64,000 bases of DNA from Glandiceps talaboti (lineage: Eukaryota; Hemichordata; Enteropneusta; Spengelidae), in assembly GCF_964340395.1 (NCBI RefSeq), contig NC_135553.1, positions 16,266,001-16,330,000 of the forward strand, written 5' to 3'. A program made the position numbers and the translations under genes. The notes below the pieces were generated by a model. That model saw nothing but the letters and a program-made list of their open reading frames with translations. It was not told the DNA's origin and made no database searches. The stretch's first letter is position 1. The number at the start of each line of letters is the position of its first letter. Shown here in pieces: positions 57,172-64,000 of this stretch.

Positions 57172-59515
57172 AAATAAAGTTGCTAGATCAATTTTCAAAA
57201 CTGGCAATTCATTCATGCAATCCCATCTGATGGGATTTTGAACACCATCTGTGTGACAGCGGTGACAAAGGGAACTTTTGATGGTGTTTTTATTTTTTCT
57301 TGTTACAAGCATTTCACCATATTGGGTTATTACAACTAATCATCTAAAAAATTCAGCCTACTATTTCATATCATCTACAACTGCTGACATTGAAGCATTG
57401 ATGAACGGAATCTGTTAGAAGCAGGGAAACTAGACAGCTGAATTGGATTATTAACACTTGGCACATTATGTTGGAAGTATTATATTACATTCCATCATTT
57501 GATAAGAACAGTTTTATGGCCACTTTACATAATAGTTCATGTTCACAAACAAATTTGAAGTTCCTTTGCCATTTCATGTACACTTAAAGAGGCCATAAAC
57601 TTGTTCTTATCAAACCATGAAAAGTAATACAAGTCTGCTGTTTCAACATGCTGTGCCAAGTGTTATTAATACAAGTTTACTTTCCCTGTTTGTGACAAGT
57701 TCCCTTTGTCCATGGTCTGATGTCAGCAGTTGTACACGTGTAGCAAACTTTGTAGAATACTCATTGGATACTTACTGTTTAAATCCTGCCATTTCAGTCA
57801 CCAATCTGTCTAAGACATCAACTTTCTCAGGATTGCCTTCAAACAAGGCAAGAAAACTAGCCTGGGTACCAGTAGTTCCTTTTACGCCTCTAAACTTCAA
57901 GTCGTCCCTAGCTCTACACAGGTTTCTAAGATCCATACACAGGTCACTCACCCATAAGCATGCCCTTTTACCAACAGTTGTTAACTGAGCTGGTCTGTAA
58001 GGTACAACAAAACATCACAGGTAACATACAATCATGTACAGCAGTGACAAGCAACACATACCCAACCCACAGACATGCCCTATTACCAACAATAGTAGCT
58101 GGTCTGTAAAGTATGACAAAACATCACAAGTAAATATATACATATATATATATCACAATACTGTCTGGAATGAATATCAATATTATGAATATTAATGACT
58201 GACCAACACTCCCTTTTCAGTGGGGAGAACACTGGATGTGATAATTCAAGAACAGGTCAGTAGCTGGATGTTATAGGACCATATTCTAGATATGAATGGA
58301 CTTGATATTTATACTACAATTGTCGATATTTCTATTCAAATCAATGGAATGACTTCAAACATTTGATTTACTAAGCTATTTAATTTTTTGTAACATAAGA
58401 AATGATACCTACTGATAATGTGTATATCCAAGAGTTGGTAGTGATTTGTATTCATCGGCAAACACTGCTAATCTCTGTATACAACGTGCCAGTTTAGGTA
58501 GAAGTATATGCAAGGCATCCTTCATTACAATCAAATCCTGTTGGGGAGACGATACACATTTTAATGTGTGATTGCTATTTTTGCAAAGAATGGGACAGGT
58601 ACCAGTGTTCTCTATGGAAATTCAGTTTACACATTGGATAATGATATGTTAGTTACTGTAATGTTTATGCTACCTGTTTATGTTACCTGTAGTGTGTTAG
58701 TTATGACAGTTAGTACAAAACATCTATCCAAGTTCAAAAGTCATTCTCACTCAGACTGGAAGTCTACCTGACTGTGGTTTGTACTAAGAATGGGACAGGA
58801 AAAGAGTATGTACATTTGTATATCATATGTACACACTTTTTTTTACTATTGGAAACAACCAGAGGACTCAACCAAAATTAAGGTACCACATATAAGAAAC
58901 AATTTCATCTCCTTGTGATCTTTCTACTAGGTTCTAAAACCTTACTAAAAACACTGACCCATTGCTTTACTCAGTCTTGTAAATCTGCAGTAAGGTATGT
59001 GAGTATAATTACTGAGCACTTTTCTGTTTTCTATGGCATACAATGTAGGTATCATCTATGCCTATGGTTCTTATATAAATTTTTCTACAAAATTCAGGTA
59101 TACCGTATTACACAACAGAATGTGAACTTGAACCTGGTGCTTCCAAAATCAACATTTCGGACGATTTTAAAGTTTTTCAGATTAACCAGCAAATTTAAAC
59201 ATCATATCAGACATCAGGAGTGGAGTGCTCTCCTGAATAACAAACCAGTCACTGATCTACTCGTACAGTTTGAAAGCTTCAATCTACAGGATCCAATTGC
59301 GATTCCCTTACCGTATTATCACCAACATAGCAGGATGTAGCTCCTAGATGGATAATAGGTGCTGCTTTAGGACAATAGTGGGCAAAGGTATAAACATGAG
59401 CCATCACATCATGTCGTCGTTTCTTCTCCTCTTGATTTGCCATCTCAAAATCTATGTTTTCAATGTTAGACTCCATCTCTTTGATCTGTTCATCACTGAT
59501 ATCCAAACCAAGTGT
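53909..59515 (-). CDS. ADSL: Adenylosuccinate lyase, nine 3' exons (N-terminal exon outside window)
   Basis: Purine enzyme that releases fumarate from SAICAR and from adenylosuccinate; cytosolic homotetramer of the fumarase/aspartase superfamily. Exons, minus strand: 59515-59312, 58537-58413, 57994-57776, 57033-56873, 56529-56382, 55909-55819, 55153-55064, 54715-54542, 53995-53909. All introns are GT-AG, phases agree, and 432 residues are visible, starting [10 protein letters not shown] (about human residue 52). Landmarks: [11 protein letters not shown], the H in GYTHYQ(P) equivalent to the catalytic histidine, the superfamily signature [11 protein letters not shown], and [14 protein letters not shown] before the stop. 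No exon for the first ~50 residues was found between 59.5 and 64 kb. Three of the nine exons (57994, 56529, 55909) have tandem-duplicated acceptor regions. Confidence 0.97.
54050..54122. repeat. (CA)n microsatellite
   Basis: (GCAC)n leading into CA repeats in the last ADSL intron. Confidence 0.95.
55262..55510. repeat. Three-unit minisatellite in an ADSL intron
   Basis: Units of about 75-85 bp with 'ttttgtc', 'tatggaaa(t/g)tgac' and 'ggttacagcactgctcaaat'. Confidence 0.9.
55848..55999 (-). repeat. Tandem duplication of the 5' part of the ADSL exon at 55909
   Basis: About 76 bp repeated head to tail (55848-55922 and 55923-55999). It contains intron end, acceptor and about 38 coding bases (encoding [12 protein letters not shown]). 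About 49 bp are identical, so the event is recent. The second acceptor (exon-equivalent base 55986) is intact and lies 77 nt upstream; using it shifts the frame. Confidence 0.95.
56122..56350. repeat. (GGT)n trinucleotide-rich tract
   Basis: GAT/GGT repeats about 35 bp from the donor of the ADSL exon at 56382. Gly-, Val- and Pro-rich frames here are artefacts. Confidence 0.97.
56485..56695 (-). repeat. Three tandem copies of the 5' part of the ADSL exon at 56529
   Basis: Units of about 75 bp (true acceptor base 56529; copies at 56603 and 56678) contain intron end, acceptor and the coding start of the [11 protein letters not shown] signature. In the second copy CAG has become CAT. In the third the acceptor TAG is intact, but the exon-like part hits a stop after S-S-A-M-L-H-K-F. 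Confidence 0.92.
57108..57172. repeat. (GATT)n microsatellite
   Basis: GATTGCTT and GATT units in an ADSL intron. Confidence 0.96.
57376..57735. mobile_element. MITE family B, copy 2
   Basis: It shares 'aactgaattggattattaac'-like and 'ttggcaca…gttggaa' left segments and the 'ctgtgccaagtgttattaat' right segment with 50525-50880. It ends about 40 bp from the donor of the 57776 exon. Confidence 0.85.
57950..58143 (-). repeat. Duplicated 5' part of the ADSL exon at 57994
   Basis: 'agctggtctgtaaggta' with flanking 'caaaacatcaca' (true) recurs as 'agctggtctgtaaagta' 109 bp upstream in transcription. The copy keeps an intact TTTACAG acceptor (exon-equivalent base 58103) and an open exon-like frame, [13 protein letters not shown], close to the real [15 protein letters not shown]. 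Confidence 0.92.
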
Positions 59516-59763
59516 CTGTAGGTAAGGAGGGGAAAATGCATCTTTATCAAGACATAGAATACAATGATGTCAACATGGTTTGCATACATGTTCATGTAAA
59601 TCCAAACATTCAAAGGAATTTCCTTTAAGAATTTGCCATTGAACAATCTGCATGTTGTACGATAGCTTCAGGAAATTTCTCAACCTTGCAACGTCATGAT
59701 ATGGTGCCCTCTGTGGTCAGATACAAAACATGAATTGAAAATGGTGACCGACATAATATGTCT

Positions 59764-59870
59764 AGTCTGTAAGGTACGCCGTGATGGGACACCCTCACAC
59801 ATCGGCCAACCCCTACCAAGTGTGAGAGGAGGCAGGTGAGGGCGAAACATCACGACGTATCTTACAGTCT
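59764..59870. mobile_element. 107-bp foldback element
   Basis: AGTCTGTAAGGTACGCCGTG near the left end is inverted at the right (CACGACGTATCTTACAGTCT). About 20 of 23 bases match, and an inner CCCTCAC pair extends the stem. More GC-rich than its surroundings. Confidence 0.75.
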
Positions 59871-60832
59871 ATCATATGTCTTGCAACTGGCAAAATCGCA
59901 AATTAATTTTCATAAATCACAATTATTAAAATCTGGCCAAATTGATGGGATTATTATGTTACACACAGGGTATGATGTCAAGTACATAGATATGTCCTCA
60001 AATGTTTAAACAGTTTTATCAATCCCTAACAAATAACTTTTATTCTTCATATTTCTTTCTTACAGCTGATTAACAGAAAACAGTCAATATAGCAAGGTTT
60101 AGAGTCTAGTCTGTGCAAGGAAAAAGTCTGCAATTAGTTTGTCGAGAATTGCCATAGATTGATGAGTTACATTGTTGTTGGGATGACATTCCAATAGTTC
60201 ACTGGAAAGATTGTAAGAAGGGCAAGTCAGAAAAAGTCGACCCAAAAATACCTTTTACTCATTCAACATAAATAGTGCCATTTCTCTCATTACAATTTCT
60301 ATACACTCTATTAAACCACTATTTGGTGGAGTACAGATTCTTTTCTAATGACTGACATGCCATTACGATGGCTTGAAGGCAATAGTTTTTTGGATGTGAA
60401 CAACACAATTGTGTATCAATAAAAGTTTGGTATATTCATACCAGAGTACCCTATTCATAATACAAACTACCAACTTCAATCTAACAATAGGGACAACAAT
60501 AGCTGGGCTATGTTTAGATGAACATAAAAAGCCTCTGTTTAAGAATTCTGAAAGCCCTTTTTTACTTTCTTTGTGGTGTCAAACATGATTAACTCCAAGG
60601 CAGCTATGCTCTACTTCCTCTATTGTACCAAATATAATACAAAGAAATCAAATTATTGCTTTCCCCCAGGCCCATAACTTATACTTTGAATTTCAATGGA
60701 AATAAATGATCGATATACAGTACTTACATAATCATTTGGTTTACCTTTTTTCTTTCTTTGTTTATATCAATTTTTGGAGTATTTTTCCAACATTAAAAAA
60801 TATAACTAACATGTGTTATGAAATAAATAATC

Positions 60833-61026
60833 TTTAAAGGGCCTTGTGTCAAGCCGTAGTCATCTTGGATGTACATATGTATCAGTGAAGCCATAAGGAT
60901 TTAATACTAGTATATACTATATAGGATTACTGTTTTGTTCTCGACCACCTTTTTCTATAGCTTTCCCTGACAACTGTTTTTCACACCTAAATTTCAATAA
61001 TCCTAATCCAAAGTGGGCCTTTAAAC
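60833..61026. mobile_element. MITE family H, copy 3
   Basis: TTTAAAGGGCCTTGTGTCAA to AAGTGGGCCTTTAAAC. The interior 'gtatcagtgaagccata' matches 31897-32083. Confidence 0.85.
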
Positions 61027-61557
61027 ATGTGACTGTAGCCCCCTCCCCATTGGTAAACAGAAATAATTATTTACAACATGTTTTATGTATACTGTGTGTG
61101 AACTCAGTGTCAGCTATTACAATGAAGCACCTATGCTTTGTTCACATCTAAGTATCCCTTTGTTTTTTAGTATCTTCCTATTGTTTTCTACAGGATGAAT
61201 GACAATATTATAGAGACATGGTGGCAACTACATTCAGTATACTGGTAAACAGCTGAGGAAATTTCATTTGACTGCCATGCAATGCTAGGATACCATTGTT
61301 AAGCTTGTAGTCCATTCATTATTTTTTTTTTTTTTGAAATGCTGAGAAAACTCAAATGAAGAGAAGGATCACTGAACACACACATGTGGGTAGTACACAC
61401 ATTGTAAATGATTTACAAGTGGTAAATAAAGCTATGAGACAGAATGAATGGTGTTGACACTGGACAAATACCAAATCATAACAAACAACAGTGTGTTTGA
61501 ACATATATAGATGAGAACCACATAATTCTCACTGGGATGCATGATACAGGTATCCGT

Positions 61558-61695
61558 GGGGTTTTTTTGCTAAGGTTGGGTAACCCTGGTAACAGAAGGG
61601 GTAAAAGTGGCACAGTTTCCCATACAATCTTAGCATCTACCATCATGTACAGGAATCCCAGTAAAATGACTAGAGAACCCTGGTAGATTTTTACG
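61558..61695. mobile_element. Dispersed repeat family C, copy 3
   Basis: 'ttttgctaaggttgggtaac' plus 'cctggtaacag', then 'agaaccctggtagattttt'. Same orientation as 42608-42760. Confidence 0.75.
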
Positions 61696-62396
61696 TGCAT
61701 GTTTTATACTTTGGTTCACTGTGATCACATTGATAAATAATTCCAGCCATTATTCTGCAATTTACTTCACTAGGTTGATAACCTCTCACAACAGTGATTC
61801 AACTTTTGACATTGTCATGGAAGCCATATTGAATTTTTGTACAAACACGTTAATTTTGCAGTCTTTCCTATTATTATAAACTAAATGTTTGGCACATTTT
61901 GAGGTTTAATTTGTCACTTTTTTTTTAGTTTATTTCATTCTGCTTAAATTATGTCTTCAATATTTTTTTAAAATACAAAAAATACCATGAAATTATGATT
62001 GAAATTGTGTGATATTTGACATCTTCTACACCATTATGACTGAACTCAATGAAAGTAGTGAATTTACAGAATTTTTTTTTTTTAAATCAGTATTCTTACG
62101 TTTAATTCGTACCAAACACCTCACACATTGTATTGTGTTGGTACCTTTATTTCTAATCACAGCTGTGTATATATGTGTGTATGCTATCAAACTCATTGCT
62201 TGCGTTCAGATCAGTGTTGCTTAGTTATTGGCTATTCAGCAGCTCAATTAAAATGTAAATATCCAGTATGGCAGTATACATGTACATTATACATTCCTAT
62301 GGCCTTTCACATTGTAGCTACTAGTTCCATCAAACATAGCTAACTAAACCTGTATTCATATCTATTTACATTTATTCTACTTCGGCATAATAAAAA

Positions 62397-62660
62397 AAAA
62401 TGTGTGTTTCCAATAACCCGACCAACCCTAGTTCAACCGACCATAAACATTTGTTAAACAAAAAGATACGAAATTCTTTGTCTTCTTGACCTTCATGTAA
62501 ATCATTTTCTTTCCCCAGTGATGTCTGTACACATTTCATCAAACTATCACAGAAGGGGTATTGTGAGACATTTCATTTGGTTTTGGGTCGAAGCAATTAT
62601 TTTTCAAAAATAAAAACATTTAAAAAGATACAATAAAATAAAATAAAATCTCGACCTTTT
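62397..62660. mobile_element. Dispersed repeat family I, copy 3
   Basis: 'gtgtgtttccaataacccga' onward, with 'cttcttgaccttcatgtaaa' and 'tttcatcaaactatcacaga'. Same orientation as 39213-39500. Confidence 0.8.
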
Positions 62661-64000
62661 CTTTGAAAACACACGATTACTTTTTTTTCATTTCTTATGT
62701 ATGGTGACTCATTTATACACATATTTTATGTCATACTTTTTCCAACAATTCCTTCCAGTCAAAATCTTACCATCTAATTTCAATTACTTTAGAAATTAAC
62801 ACCCCCCCCCCCCCCACCCATGTTCAATTTATGTGTTGGTATAGCCAGAAAATCAATAGAGACCAAATGTATAGATCAAATACTAGCAGAGCCTACACAA
62901 TGTTGTACATGTAGTTTGTATCATGATTACCATGGCAACCAGACAGCTGTAGCCAAACATTGCTTTCCCATAGCTCTATGTGCATGTGCATACATACATG
63001 TATGTACTTAAAACAGGTGCTTCACACAATTCATCATATTTGCTCACTGCAATTTGACTTTGCAGGTTTGAGATGTTTCCAACTCATCTTCAAAAATTAT
63101 ACAACACATTACCATTAGAGCAGTCTAATGTTGAAGTGAAGTGAAGGGTAGATTTATGAAAAATTATCCTGGTCTCAACGATGTGTACTGTATGATGTAC
63201 TTGTGTATCAAATCAGTTAAATTTCTATTTCAAATATTTTCAAACAACAAAATTGCTAAATCTAGAATCAAATTAGGTATACTAAAATATAAAGTTACCC
63301 TGACAATGATAGGTATTACTGCAATAGAATTTATAAATCTCCACTGACACATACAAAAGATTTTTTTTTCAAAAAAAGAAAATCATTTGAAAAAAATGAC
63401 AAGCTAGAATAAATTAAAACAAAAAACTTTTCTTGTTGTATATCTATATTTGAATAATAAAACATAATATTATAATATTGTATTTTTACAAAATGTTGAG
63501 AATGTGAAATGACATGACGTACATCATGTACAATTTATAGAATGTGAGCTTCTTGTTCTAAAGTTGTATTTAGTCATCAACAAAAATATAAAATAACAAA
63601 CAGAAATAAGTGGGCTATAATATGTACAAATGTATGTACGATGATATCTGAATATGTATATGTATTATCAATTCATTATTGTTTAAATGTCCCATCTACA
63701 GTACATGTAGTAATATAGTCGACACAATAGCATTTTGCTATTCATTACTTACATCACAATGTAAATTTAAAAAAAAAAAAACATATACAATTTTACATTT
63801 ACACAGGGAAATATTAAAATTGTTATCATGAAATAACAACGCTATTTGCAGGTGTTAATGATATTATAATTTGAGTTTTACTAGCCTTGAACCTTGAATA
63901 TTATCCTCGTGCACATATCTATCTGTCAATGTATGTTCTGTACTACTACAGTACTACTAGCTGGAGGTAGCCCACAATGACAATATGACTCAACTCTCAG

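Larger units (their letters stand above)
59516..64000. other. Presumed first ADSL intron or upstream sequence
   Basis: No coding exon recognised on either strand. Repeats fill much of it: a foldback at 59764, family H at 60833, family C at 61558, family I at 62397, and poly-C at about 62800-62815. Confidence 0.6.

Noticed and set aside
58915-59340. 141-codon plus-strand frame
   Set aside because: Antisense to an ADSL intron and the exon at 59312-59515; no family resemblance or splice or promoter support.
63060-63160. Short frame resembling a LINE C-terminus (F-P-T-H-L-Q-K-L-Y)
   Set aside because: Too short and broken by a stop; similarity may be chance.

Overview
The window is animal (metazoan) nuclear DNA. 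It is AT-rich and intron-rich, with GT-AG introns, dense microsatellites and many short palindromic repeats (MITE-like elements). The genes have clear human orthologues but compact introns, so a non-vertebrate bilaterian is likely, probably a marine lophotrochozoan or an invertebrate deuterostome. The sequence alone does not settle the phylum.

Layout. (1) 1-21.06 kb: three tandem plus-strand copies of a two-exon riboflavin transporter (SLC52A/RFVT) with ATGs at 1380, 10514 and 17246. They sit in a segmental triplication whose flanks can be aligned between copies. Copy 2 alone carries a truncated non-LTR retrotransposon; copy 3 preserves the empty site. (2) 22.02-44.77 kb: the complete 29-exon minus-strand VPS35L gene (retriever endosomal recycling complex), which I assembled exon by exon into a 981-residue protein with all phases consistent. 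(3) 47.66-49.08 kb: a plus-strand ankyrin-repeat protein with a C-terminal SOCS box (ASB-like; 473 residues in one coding exon). (4) 53.91-59.52 kb: nine minus-strand exons of adenylosuccinate lyase (ADSL; 432 residues visible). The N-terminal coding exon is not in the window and probably lies beyond 64 kb. No tRNA, rRNA or CRISPR features were found.

The genes are unrelated housekeeping or transport functions (vitamin B2 uptake, endosomal cargo recycling, a probable ubiquitin-ligase adaptor, purine synthesis). I see no operon-like cooperation between them.

The most unusual observation is a repeated structural pattern. At least eight coding-exon edges in VPS35L and ADSL have been tandemly duplicated together with their splice site, and a candidate untranslated-exon acceptor in SLC52A copy 3 shows the same pattern. 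The clearest case is VPS35L exon 28. Its last 15 nt and its 5' splice site seed a 27-bp minisatellite with eight consecutive GTAAGT donors, four of the extra ones in frame. VPS35L exon 16 starts a similar 29-bp array. In ADSL, three of nine exons have duplicated 3' splice sites. This could be a local mutational process that creates alternative splice sites and shifts exon boundaries. Other items include at least five MITE-like families, a 67-bp near-perfect palindrome between (AT)n tracts, and an intronic TATA/hairpin/ORF unit of unknown nature.
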